A stretch of DNA of 64,000 bases. Origin: Valencia hispanica (Eukaryota; Chordata; Actinopteri; Cyprinodontiformes; Valenciidae). Where the stretch lies: assembly GCA_963556495.2 (NCBI GenBank), contig OY747715.1:7501-71500 (forward strand), read 5' to 3'. The notes under the pieces are model-generated. The model was given only the letters and a program-made list of their open reading frames with translations, ran no database searches and was not told the DNA's origin. Of the stretch, positions 37,108 through 46,844 are shown one piece after another; position 1 is the stretch's first letter; the number at the start of each line of letters is the position of its first letter. The translations under genes and the position numbers were made by a program.

Positions 37108-38072
37108 AACTCCTCCTCACCCTGTACTTGTAGGAATCTGAAAATGTAAATAATTGGAAGGAGCTGACTCATTTATAGTAACAACATCCTCCTGCTTCAT
37201 CCAGACTCCTGCTAAACAAAACACATTGATTTTATTTTCACACTTTACTGTGCTCTTAGTATCAGCTGGACTTTTCTCTAAAAACACAGAGCTAAAAAAT
37301 GCCACCCACATAAAATGGGGAGAAACTTATCAAAAACCCTTGGGATTGTGGCTTCTACCATACATTGGACAAACAGGTAGCAAGATGGCATTTGCTGCAG
37401 CAGGGTCGCCATCTACTGGACACAAAACGCATACAGAGTAAAATCTGAGGAGTGTCCTCCAGCCAAAGGTGACCAAACCGTCTTCGACACTCCTCCCCGG
37501 GTCCTGGGGCCGCCGGTCAGGCCTGCGCAGCCGGGTTCGGCACACGGGACGCCATGAGAAATGGTCTCGGCCCCCGACGCTCCGCCATGTTCCACAGAAT
37601 CTCTCTCTCTCTCTTTTTTTTTTTTTTAAATAAAGGACATCTGCAGCGTTCTCCATCTCCTGGGTAGTTTGATCGTGATTCTCTCTTTTATTCGCACAGA
37701 TACAGTCGCACCAGGTTTTACCTCTGAGGCAGTATGCTTTCTGCCACTTCTGTTTGACCTGAAATTGACCCACTGACGTTCAAGAAAGAGGGTTCATCTG
37801 CTTTTGCGCACCTCGACTCACGAGATGAAAACCAGCGTAAATCTCACTGTGTGAGCTCACCGAACACAAGGGAAGGCTGAGACAGAAAAGGGTGGGAAGC
37901 AACACTTTTAGTGAGTTTCAACAACAGGTCATCAGAACAAAACAAAAAAACTGACAACAACATCTAACACAGGAACATAAAAGCAAAACCACCACACGAA
38001 CTCTGAACAATGTTAATCGGACTAAAGAAAAATATTTACAATATTTACAGTATGTACAATGGGGTTGGCTGT
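37108..38072. other. Intergenic stretch with a CpG-rich patch and a poly(T) tract
   Basis: Positions about 37440-37600 are GC- and CpG-rich. T15 lies near 37614-37628; read on the minus strand it is a poly(A) after CTTTATTT, which looks like the 3' end of a retroposed transcript. No gene is recognised. On the minus strand this region lies downstream of the SET-like exon and could include its 3' UTR. Confidence 0.45.
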
Positions 38073-38269
38073 TTAGTCGTCCAGCCAGGGGAGATCCATG
38101 GCCTCCCCGCCGTACGATCGCCGCGTCACCCCGTAGTCTATGTAGAGCTCCTCGCCTGGTTTTATGTCCCGCTTGGCCACAATGAGGAACACTGGCTGGT
38201 CCTGGCCCCTTACGTTGATTTTAGTGACCAGCCCTTTAACATGGTCTCTTTTGGAAGAGTGATTGATCC
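38073..38269 (-). CDS. Terminal exon encoding the C-terminal half of a SET domain
   Basis: The minus-strand translation reads INHSSKRDHVKGLVTKINVR, then QPVFLIVAKRDIKPGEELYI, DYGV and a C-terminal PWLDD before the TAA at 38075-38073. Asn-His-Ser and the GEEL..DYG signature are the SAM-binding and catalytic-tyrosine motifs of SET lysine methyltransferases. The layout, ending in '..PWL..', is closest to the KMT5A type, a histone H4K20 monomethyltransferase. An AG acceptor lies at 38271-38270. The exon starts in a phase that fits exon 38817-38699 (C + GG gives Arg before INHS). The N-terminal half of the SET domain is not seen, so this may be a gene fragment. Confidence 0.7.
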
Positions 38270-38515
38270 CTGTTGGTTTGTAATTTTGTCCTTAAAGTAC
38301 ATATTCTTAATTCTGTTTTCATATGCATCTTGTGTGAACCTAAATGCGTCCATTGCTTGCCACTTTGCTGCTGTTACAGCTGGATTTGCTCTCTTTGGGA
38401 CAAGATATATACATATACACTTAATACACGATCTCACTCTAAAATACATTATTTCTGATACCTGACACACATGTGATGCAGTGTCAGAGAAGAATTAATG
38501 TTCCCAATAATGTAA

Positions 38516-38596
38516 TTATACAACAACTTGCCGGGCATTGGGCTGGTCCTGAATCAGGGGGTGTTTCAGGAGCCGCTCAGTTGGAGGACCCTGCAT
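38516..38596 (-). pseudogene. Fragment of a MAP4K4/TNIK/MINK-type kinase exon
   Basis: The minus strand encodes PPTERLLKHPLIQDQPNARQ, then VVV and a stop. The MAP4K4/TNIK/MINK1 kinases (STE20 group) carry '[21 protein letters not shown]' (two pieces: [21 protein letters not shown]) at the end of the kinase domain. Only about 25 residues are present, with no splice sites or flanking kinase motifs. It lies in an intron of the SET-like gene on the same strand. It is most likely an exon scrap carried in by subtelomeric duplication. Confidence 0.65.
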
Positions 38597-38698
38597 TCAG
38601 TCGTTCACTATGAAACTAGTTGATTGAAATGCATATTGCATCCTTCTATTTATATATGTAAAGAAGGATGAAATAGGCACTAATGTCAACTAGCTCAC

Positions 38699-38817
38699 GT
38701 TTGGTAGATGAAGTGGACAGGTGTGGAAAGAGGTTTTTCAAAAGCTGTGGAGCCTGGATGCATTCCTTATTCATCAGGATCAGAGGGAGGGCAACAAATG
38801 CAGGGTCCAGTCCATAT
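38699..38817 (-). CDS. Candidate internal exon upstream of the SET-like exon
   Basis: A 119-nt exon reads YGLDPAFVALPLILMNKECI, then QAPQLLKNLFPHLSTSSTK. It has a pyrimidine-rich acceptor (TTCTTTATTCAGTTTTTCAG) and a GTGAGC donor. Its phases fit both neighbours: exon 39749-39463 ends in AG and this exon starts with A (AGA, Arg), and it ends in C, completed by GG of exon 38269-38073. I do not recognise the protein segment; it is not the usual N-terminal half of SET. Two matching splice phases are the main support. Confidence 0.5.
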
Positions 38818-39165
38818 CTGAAAAACTGAATAAAGAACAATATCACCAAGAAATATTCTAGCAATTAACATTCTGGTCAAAAGGCCTAAAACCTTGCTAA
38901 GCATGACTAAGAGATGGTTCAGGAATAGCCTGAGCCACATCTAACTTTAATTTTTGTCAAAAGAGCAATGTTGTAAGCCTCACTTTAGATATAGATAAAG
39001 TACCTTCCAAATGGTAACAAAAGGAACAAGGAAATATTGCATTAATCTGACTTTTCATTTTGAAGGCTTGAGACTGTTCTTATTTTTTTGGTTAAATATT
39101 TTTACATCCTTACTCAAATCATGTTCCTTAAAAAAAAACTATAGTGTTTAAGCATCCCCTCACAA

Positions 39166-39190
39166 AACACACACACACACACACACACAT
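39166..39190. repeat. (CA)n microsatellite
   Basis: About 12 CA units lie within the proposed intron between 39463 and 38817. Confidence 0.9.
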
Positions 39191-39462
39191 TAAATTGGAC
39201 AAAAACACATATCTGATGAATTGACAAGGGATAAATAAGACCAAAATGTATCAAATAAAACTGTTCTAATTGAGTTCAGTGATAGCAACAGGGACAAAGC
39301 TATTTTTATAACGCTACAGCTTGGACTAACAACCTCCGTCCAGAAGGAAGAAGCTGAATTTCATCCCATAGCCATTATGCTTGTTTGTTTGTTAGTTAGT
39401 TGATAAAACTTTCCTTTGTACCTGTTTAGAGTACAGTTAGGCTAGATGGGGCTGTGACTCAC

Positions 39463-39749
39463 CTATCAGATGACTTTGATAGGGAACGTGAGGAAGAGGA
39501 GTTCAACCTCCTGGGAACTTTGAAGAACTTGGATGAGATCAAGTTGGAAGGGAACCATTTGGTTGATTTTCTCTGAGGTCCCTTCTTCGGCTGCTTCGGA
39601 TGCTGTGGGCCACGCTCTGTTCCAGCTTCTCCACTATTTTTTTCATCCACTACTTGCTTTTCTACAAGCTGAGGGAATGTGAGATGTCGGAAAGAGCCTG
39701 TTTTTATGGGTGTTGAACAAGTGAGGGGTTCTCCTATGGCTGCAGCCAT
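39463..39749 (-). CDS. Candidate exon, basic Lys/Ser-rich segment of the SET-like gene
   Basis: A minus-strand frame from ATG at 39749 (ACAATGG, a reasonable start context) reads MAAAIGEPLTCSTPIKTGSF and continues through a basic stretch, KQPKKGPQRKSTKW, to RSLSKSSD. It ends at a consensus GTGAGT donor (39462-39457). Its last two bases, AG, join in phase to exon 38817-38699. A basic, Ser-rich N-terminal region would suit a nuclear protein. No domain is recognised. The 5' limit is uncertain; AG acceptors exist just upstream as well. Confidence 0.45.
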
Positions 39750-39825
39750 TGTGTAGGGCAATGGGGAAGAGGGCCAGGGGCTTGTGGGCAAAACAACATT
39801 TGAGGGTTAGAGAGGGGATAGGTAT

Positions 39826-39865
<40 letters not shown>

Positions 39866-40414
39866 AACAAACATGTTAGAGATAAAGTTTTTTAGAGAAC
39901 AACAAATAAACAAATAATTGTAACCGCCTCCGTGTAAACACGTCAGATGGAATTTACCGACATGCTGACTTTGATGTGATAGAGGGAAGATGTGTCCAGG
40001 TAAACTTAAGCAGTGATTCCATTCTGATTTCATCGACCCATCTACAAAATTTGAAACATTCCAGAAGTCACATGCACAACTCAACTCTCCATCCGTTGCA
40101 TCTTCTACATGTCATTGGATGACCAACAGTTAGCTTTGTCATTTATTTTTCTGTATATTTAACACAACTGTAACTACTTGGTGTGTCATTAAAGGTGTCT
40201 TTAGTATCATCTCACCCTTGAAAGGCAGTCACACCATGCTATATGGAAATTGCAAAAGAGGTCTAGGCTAACTTTGACACGGCCTCTTACAAAGTGCTAC
40301 TAAAGTTTATTTTCACACAAAACTCTCTCCCTCTCTCTCATCCACACATGGCACCTGTTTACTGTTACCCGGTGTGTGTTACGGTTACTTTATTTTTTGA
40401 TATATATATATCTA

Positions 40415-40458
<44 letters not shown>

Positions 40459-41233
40459 AAAAGTCAGCTATTATCTAAAAGATTGTTTGGTCGATCTTTA
40501 ATCCAGTGGTTGATAAATTACATGGTAATTACTCTGATTAATTTAGGCTTTTGGTCTTCCTCTAGTGAGACATGTGCCCTTGGAGCTCGTAGAGAAACAC
40601 ACTATTTCTTTGTTACAGTCACATGATCTATCAACTCTTGGAGCATATAATGAACCACTACACAAAAAATAAAAGACTAAAAACTGTGTAATTGGACAAT
40701 ATCCTTTAAAGCAAGCGTTTTAGAGGTCACGAGAGTTTTGGTAACAGGGCAAAAACATCTTTGGTTTGAAAACTGTAAAAAAAAAATGATGAAAGTGTCT
40801 TTAGACTGACCTATCTCCATTTTGATTAGTTGGATATGCAAAAATCCTAGAGAAAAATGAATAATAAAACAAAAGTTGGATTTTGGAGGCCTAGGACCAG
40901 CAAATGGCAGCGATCGGTGGAAATAGGACTTATCATGTTCTCTGCAAACGGTTTATACACCTATATAAAGCAGTAATAGAGAACGTGAGAACAGAACACT
41001 CGGATGCGGAATAAACACACACTAGGCTACTGGTCAATAACCTGTGAAAAGTTTCCAAGAGTCATGAAGCTCTTGGCTTAGGGTCACAGAAGACGTCTGT
41101 GCGACCTGTGCAAAAATGTTCTGCCACCTTCTCACCGTGGCATTTTTTCCTCGGCCTACTGGAAGAGTAGGCTATGTGAGGAAGGAAATAAACACAAACA
41201 ATAACAAAGTTAGGAGCACAGGTCAACACTCAC
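39750..41233. other. Proposed intron with microsatellites
   Basis: Contains (CT/GA)n near 39829-39857 and a long (TA)n near 40399-40455. No exon, RNA gene or transposon end is recognised in the remainder. Confidence 0.5.
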
Positions 41234-41440
41234 CTGCTCTTTATGGAGTGAGCGGGAGAGCGCTTCCGGGTCCTGCTGCTGGCTGAAATGGCCGCTTGAC
41301 GGACGGACCTCGTGTCTACAATAGCCCAAACAACAAGTCCACATAGCAATATTGTCATCTTCTATGTTCTTGCACGAAACATGGCACAGACACACAAAAG
41401 AAAGCGCTGCAGAAGAGAAACGGAGAGATGATCTTGACAC
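41234..41440 (-). CDS. Candidate first exon of the minus-strand gene
   Basis: A 69-codon frame starts at ATG 41440 and ends at a strong donor: ...SLHKEQ then GTGAGTG (41233-41227), phase 0. It contains RPSSGHFSQQQDPEALSRSL. No domain is recognised. CRE-type promoter words lie just upstream at 41463-41521. An AG at 41317-41316 could instead make the last 82 nt an internal exon. Its phase does not obviously fit exon 39749-39463, so it may be mostly 5' UTR or belong to another transcript. Confidence 0.35.
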
Positions 41441-41462
41441 TTTAAAAAATGCGTAAATACCC

Positions 41463-41521
41463 CGACGTCACCGCAGAGCTGAATAACAACGCGAACCTCT
41501 TTCCACATACCCATGACGTCA
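41463..41521. promoter_or_regulatory. Possible divergent promoter with two CRE-like sites
   Basis: CGACGTCA lies at 41463-41470 and the perfect palindrome TGACGTCA at 41514-41521. They lie between the minus-strand exon (41440) and the plus-strand exon (41847). CREB/ATF sites near transcription starts are common in bidirectional vertebrate promoters. Inferred from position only. Confidence 0.45.
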
Positions 41522-41846
41522 CTCGGACTCACTCAAATAAACAAACAAATACTAAATAAACATGTTGATAAACATCTTTTTTTGCTCTTGCTCTTCCGCT
41601 TTGGAAGGTTTACACATCCCGATCTTTTCTCTCTATTCCGGCCTTACACACTGGACATTTTAATCAATTGTTATCAACCTCTTTAGCCATCAGCAAATAA
41701 GAAAAGTATCAATACAGAATAACCAGACAAACAGAGAAATTAAAGAAATAAATGAACCAACCGATAGATGTGAGAACACCCAGCATGCCCAGCGCTGGTC
41801 ATGTCCATGCATGTCTAGCAGCTATAGCAGAGGAGCTAAGACGGTG

Positions 41847-41898
41847 ATGCTGACCGGAGAGGAGACGAGAGTGGAAACGGAGGAGGAAGACAAACAAG
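41847..41898 (+). CDS. Candidate first coding exon of the plus-strand gene
   Basis: ATG (41847) opens MLTGEETRVETEEEDKQ, followed by a consensus donor G/GTGAGT at 41899. It ends in phase 1. The next plausible exon (43113-43313) needs phase 0 for its p53-like frame, so the two do not join in frame directly. This exon may be a short upstream ORF in a 5' UTR exon, or an unseen exon may lie between. Confidence 0.3.
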
Positions 41899-43112
41899 GT
41901 GAGTAGCCACGTTTTTTTTTAGCGCCGTTTTAAAGTTCGCTTCAGTGAAGTTGCCCACTTGCACCACTTCCATCATTTACATTTCAGAACAAAATGGTCG
42001 GCTTCCACACTCTTTTCGTGGCACTACTAGCCGCTAGCCATGCTAACTTTAATCACGGGTGGCAAGTAAACTAGTAACTTATACTTGTACTAGCCTATTT
42101 ATGGAGATAATTAGTGAAGCAGAAAGCCAAACCGAAGCAACCTCATCGGCTAAACCGCACAAAGTGGTTTTCTAACCGGGGTCCGAGCCGCCCAGGGAGG
42201 CCACTAGTGACCCCAGGGGCTGTGCTGAGGTTGTGAGGTTACCAAAATTCTATTTGTAAACATTTCATTTATACAATTCCAATAACTCACCCAACAGTGT
42301 AATTACACATCGGTATTGGAGCTTGGATTATACTAGAGTCATCATAAATAGCCTGCTGCATATTTTATACAGCTATCTTAACAATAACTCGTTATCTTTC
42401 TGTTGTGATGAGACCAAAGTTTTGAACATAAAACTAAAATATAATAAACAAACTGTGTTTGTGTAACATACACCTGAAGACGTTAAAAGGAAGAAAATAA
42501 AATGTTTATTTAGAAGAAAAACCGGTGTTATACCACTGGTGTATATGTTTTGCAGATATCAGTTTGTAATGAATCAGTTTTACATCAGCTTTTACAAGTC
42601 AGCCATTACATAAATATCTCTAAAATCTAAATACAAATAATAAATCTTCTGTATCAGAAAATAAACCCATAACAAAAATAGCTCCCTTTTTTAAGTCACC
42701 CAGTACACAAATATGAAATGATATTCAGAGAAAATAAGTATGATTTTTCTATTCAAAGTAATAGAAAATAGAAAGCAGCATTTTTTTCCCCGGTCAATTT
42801 CATACAGAACTCTAACTTTGCAGAGTGTTTTCATAGTTTTTGCTTCAGTTTGACCAATGAGATGTTTGCCACCTGTCATACACAGAAACAAATCAGCCAG
42901 CTATGAGTACAGTGCTCTCCGCCATACATTAGTTGCAACCGGGATGGAATGGAGGAAATGTCCTTCGTGTTTCATGCTTAAACCTACACCTAGGCTGATG
43001 TCTGGTAAACTTGAGCTGCCCTGTGCTGTGCTTGGGGCGGGCGTCCCAGACAGCACCGAAAAAGTGGACATGAACTTGTTACATTTTTCTCTCGTCTTTT
43101 CACTTTCTGCAG
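41899..43112. other. Proposed intron
   Basis: AT-rich sequence from GTGAGT at 41899 to TTTCACTTTCTGCAG at 43112. No other exon or element is recognised. Confidence 0.45.
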
Positions 43113-43313
43113 ATATATACGGAAGAGACAGGAAGCCAGAGGATGGCCGATGGTCACCAAACTCCACCCAGCGAGGACAGCCGGATCTATACCCTGGTGG
43201 TGAGAGGGAGGAGGAGGGCCGAATTCTTTTTGAGGCTCAACATGATCCTGGATGCTGGGGAACAGAGGCGGAGGGAGAGTTCACAGGCAAACCAGTATGG
43301 AGAGCAGGATACT
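43113..43313 (+). CDS. Exon with a p53-tetramerization-like segment
   Basis: The exon lies between a good acceptor (TTTCTGCAG, 43112) and a consensus donor (GTAAGT, 43314). In phase 0 it contains an internal ATG (43143, MADGHQTPPSEDSR) and then IYTLVVRGRRRAEFFLRLNM followed by ILDAGEQRRR. The p53/p63/p73 tetramerization domain has the pattern (Y/F)TLQ(V/I)RGR.R.E.....LN..L, a beta-strand, turn and helix used to form dimers of dimers. The pattern matches well here. Known p53-family genes have an intron inside this motif and this exon does not. No DNA-binding or transactivation domain is seen nearby. Confidence 0.5.
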
Positions 43314-43421
43314 GTAAGTTTGCATGATAACACCACTACATACATACTAGTTGTTTTTTCACAATACTCGCTTGGAAAAAATTACTCAAATCTGCTGCCT
43401 TCTCTTTCTTGCTTTTCACAG

Positions 43422-43475
43422 CCACACCAGAACGGGGAGGATGTCGAAACGAAGAGACGAAGACTGGGAGACTGA
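43422..43475 (+). CDS. Terminal exon of the p53-tetramerization-like gene
   Basis: The acceptor TCTTTCTTGCTTTTCACAG precedes PHQNGEDVETKRRRLGD and a stop (TGA 43473-43475). The phase is 0, matching the previous exon, so the spliced product from ATG 43143 would be 74 residues. The basic KRRR tail recalls the basic C-terminus of p53. The 108-nt intron is also open in the same frame, so an unspliced 110-codon reading is possible. Confidence 0.45.
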   Translation, partial: PHQNGEDVETKRRRLGD

Positions 43476-43485
43476 CACACACATG

Positions 43486-43619
43486 CACATACTCACAGAG
43501 AGACAGACACACACACACGGACACAGAGACACAGAGAGAGACAGAGGGAGAGGAAGGGAGACCGAAAGAGAAAGAGAGAGGAAGAGAGAGAGAGAGAGAG
43601 GATTACAGACAGAAGGCGA

Positions 43620-43651
<32 letters not shown>

Positions 43652-44180
43652 TGAGGAAACAGAGAGAGAAAGAGAGATGGATAGGAAGAGAGAGGGTGAC
43701 GAAGAAAGACAGAGAGAGTGGAAGAGAGACAGAAAACAAGAGAGAGACAGAAGGGGAGAGAGAGACAGACGGAGAGAGAGAGACAGACGGAGAAAGAGAG
43801 ACAGACGGAGAGAGAGAGAGATGAGGAGAAAGAGGGATAAAGGGAGAGGAAGAGAATGGAAGAGAGAAAGACAACAAGAAAGAGACAGACAACGAGAGAC
43901 AGACGGCGAGAGAGAGACAGACGTAGAGAGACAGACGGCGAGAGAGAGACAGATGGAGAGAGAGAGAGATGAGGAGAAAGAGGGAGAAAGCGAGAGGAAG
44001 AGAGAATGGAAGAGAGAAAGACAACAAGAGAGAGACAGACAACGAGAGACAGATGGAGAGAGAGAGAGATGAGAAAGAGGGAGAGAGAGGAAGAGAGAAT
44101 GGAAGAGAGAAAGACAACAAGAAAGAGACAGACGTAGAGAGACAGACGGCAAGAGAGAGAGAGGAAGACACATACACACA
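43486..44180. repeat. Purine-rich (GA)n microsatellite tract
   Basis: About 700 bp of GAGA/GACAGA/GGAGA sequence, starting about ten bases after the stop codon of the p53-like exon. Long frames through it on both strands (Ser/Leu-rich on minus, Arg/Glu-rich on plus) are low-complexity artefacts. Confidence 0.95.
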
Positions 44181-45599
44181 GAGGGATACAAAACATAAAT
44201 CAATTCTTTTGATGCTGGATGCTCTTGTCTTGTATGGTTTTTCTTCAAATGTGGATATTCAGTTAAATTCCTTTCTTATTTTATAAGCACCTGTTAACAA
44301 CAAAGTCATCTTCTTGGACATTAATGTTTGCCAATTTACAGGTTTGAACATTCAGATTCTTCACATCCAGTCAGTTCTTGTTCAACTTAGCTACACCATG
44401 CAAATAAGCAAAATTGAAATCAATATTCAGTTCAGAATGTGCTTTCTTTTTTTTTATTAAAGGAACAAACCATAGCCCCTTTCTTCAGAGTGGGCCATGT
44501 GTGATCAATGTTGACTAAAACTACATAATTTCACCTTAAAATAAACAATTGCTGCAGACTGAATCACATCTGATTCATGTTGTCTGAATATCTAATATGG
44601 TTGGTTGTAGCCAAAGTTTCAAAGCTGTCACTATTACCGTCTGGCTGACAGACAGTTTTAAGTGTTTTTTCCCATGATGTTTTGCCAAAAGTGGGTGGAG
44701 CAATATGACCACGTGAAAGGGAGGGCCCCAAGGATTCAGAAACAGTTGGTCCCATCTCGATGCCACCTTCAGGGCCCTAACGCTCCACCATTCCAGGTTG
44801 GTACATACCCCCTATACCTAACCCTTACCCTATATCTGGTTCAGTAACCCTCAGAACTTAAAGTCACTTTGCAAAGTGAAAATCAAACTGGATCCAGCCT
44901 TTGAGGGTGTCATAGAACCCATGTTGAAACAGCTGCAGGACATGGACCCAGCTGTAGTGTTTGAAAAATGCGAGTGACTGCTTTTTGGAGGCTTTTTTAA
45001 ATCTTAGATCTGAATCTCAGGATCTGAATTAGTCTGAATTGATGGACTAAAACAGTCAGTCTGTTCCACAGTACTATCTGTACAGGTCTTTTTCATATTG
45101 TAATGTGTAAAGCATGTTCAAACGACTTCAGCTTGTAGCGTCTAAATCATCCCTGTGGGAATTTAAGACAAATGAGCTTAATTATGTGTGTAGTTCTTTA
45201 TCATTGCGTGTTGTGTATCTATAGATTTAAATCTCCCACTGCCACCAGCAGTCCTACAGAAAAGCAGAATAAAGTGTTCGGAGCTTGGTTTCATTTCCCC
45301 TTACCCTGGCATACCAACAGTACCTGGCATCCTGTGAAGAAGAGCTTATTCCAGCCAGGACAATGGATGCCTTCAGGTACAAGAGGAGAGTGCTTCTTGG
45401 CAATCAGTAGAACTTTTGCTTTTTTTTCTTTGTTTTCTTTGTTAGCACACGTTCTTGTTCTGAGCGAACGTTACTGTGCTGTTTCTAGAGAATTATAAAT
45501 ACCCAAAAAACAAAACAAAACAAAAAATAACCCCAAAAAAACAAAAACCAAGAAAGTGTCTGACCACCCCGGAAACCCCAATACCTAACCCACAAAGAC
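44181..45599. other. Unassigned stretch with one 69-bp monomer
   Basis: A single 69-bp-family monomer lies at 44533-44595. A short telomere-like run, CCTAACCCTTACCCTA, is near 44817. A plus-strand frame near 44878-44982 reads LDPAFEGVIEPMLKQLQDMD before a stop. It looks protein-like but I do not recognise it. No other feature is supported. Confidence 0.45.
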
Positions 45600-45630
45600 C
45601 TGAGGAAGACAAAGAAAAAGTCGAAACGCG
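45600..45630 (+). ncRNA. Hammerhead-ribozyme-like motif 3
   Basis: CTGAGGA (45600-45606), then A, GAC, a loop, GTC, GAAA (45623-45626), CGCG. It keeps the pattern CTGANGAAGAC...GTCGAAACG shared by the other three. A possible outer stem is AAGTGT (45554-45559) with ACACTT (45632-45637), which is distant. No Penelope-like ORF is seen next to it, so it may be a relic. Confidence 0.45.
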
Positions 45631-46118
45631 TACACTTGCTGACCCAATGTCCTCTTTCATTTGTACTGTATGTGTGTTGTTATTGTTATAGATGTGGCCT
45701 TTATTTGATAATTACAGTCCTTTAAGCATCACTACAGAACCCCTCGCGTAAGAGTGCCTGTGTTCCCAACCCAATACGACCCTACCATGGAGGAGTTGGG
45801 TGTGGGCTATGATGTTGATGGAATAGTGGTAGAGCTCAAGGACTTAAGGTCGGTATGTGCCCGTATCACGTCATGAAGCCACACTACCACTTCTTAAAGA
45901 AGCACGTGCCCATGGTAGGGTCGACCCCAGGAGAACGATTGGGCTGGAAACATGCCTTTGGGCACTGCCTTGCCCAATCTGAGCATGGTGCCTTCCTAAA
46001 TCTGTCCGTCATGCCAAAATATAGGCCGGACACCCAGAAAAACCCGGCCGGGGACACGGTTGCCCGCTGTATGGCAACCGGATTTTTCAAAAGGCTAGGG
46101 TAAGGTTTAGGGAAAGTT
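45631..46118. other. Unassigned stretch
   Basis: A frame starting CCATGG near 45787 (MEELGVGYDVDGIVVELKDL) and another at 45855-46103 are open but not recognised. No transposon ends are visible. Confidence 0.35.
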
Positions 46119-46640
46119 CTAGCCGACAAGTACCTTAAGGGAAAGTTGAAAAACCACCCACCCTGTTCCCTTGTCTCCCCTGGTTACCCATGCTCCAACA
46201 AATACTTGGATAAACGCTACGTGGAGAAGTACTGGAAAGAGGTGCGTTTCGGGGACTTTGTCCGGCTGCGATGTAACGAGATTCTCCCCGGCGACGTCCT
46301 AGCCGACAAGTACCTTAAGGGAAAGTGGAAAAAACCACCCACCCTGTTCCCTTGTCTCCCCTGAATACCCATGCTCCAACAAATACCTGGTTCATTTGGA
46401 TCTTGGTCATTTTGTGGTTCTTAAGGAAGCAGCACATATCTGACGTCCTAGCCGACAAGCACCTTAAGGGAGAGTTGAACAACTACCCACCCTGTTCCAA
46501 CACAGAGGGCCGAAAACGAGACCCATACCCCACTGAAAAAGTAATCCCCCATGTCTCCCCTGATTACCCATGCTCCAACAAATACCTGGTTCATTGTTAT
46601 CTCGGTCATTTTGTGGTTCTTAAGTGAGCAGCACATATGT
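46119..46640. repeat. Degenerate tandem repeat of ~145-200 bp
   Basis: CTAGCCGACAAGYACCTTAA recurs at about 46119, 46300 and 46448, and TACCCATGCTCCAACAAATA at about 46185, 46366 and 46565. The unit length is irregular. One unit carries the P4-ATPase-like fragment at 46209-46302. Confidence 0.8.
46209..46302 (+). pseudogene. P4-ATPase (ATP10-type flippase) exon fragment
   Basis: The plus-strand frame reads [20 protein letters not shown], then GDVLADK. In phospholipid-flipping P4-ATPases the segment before the actuator domain reads 'W..V.VGDFVRL.CNE.IPAD.L', and the ATP10 branch matches best. About 30 residues are present; the rest of the enzyme is absent and the frame runs into repeat. A gene scrap captured within a tandem repeat unit. 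Confidence 0.6.
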
Positions 46641-46844
46641 GACGTCCCATGGTCAAAGAGCTCATGTGACTCCAGGGAAATGGAAAATTTAACATGGGCT
46701 TGAAAAACCCATCTCCAATTCAGGAGGAGAGCATTCCTATCGCACTAAGGGAAAACACTTACATTCCTATAAAAAATCACCCATCTCTAGTATTTATGCA
46801 TTGCCCTGACATGCCCAGGCATATCCATAATATCACCCTAATAT

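Noticed and set aside
41847..43313. Direct splice of the 41847 exon to the 43113 exon as one coding sequence
   Set aside because: The phase does not fit; the joined frame gives a peptide without the p53-like motif that runs on into the GA tract.
43416..44248. Long frames (up to 253 codons) through the GA-rich tract on both strands
   Set aside because: Low-complexity repeat, open in several frames at once, with no domain.
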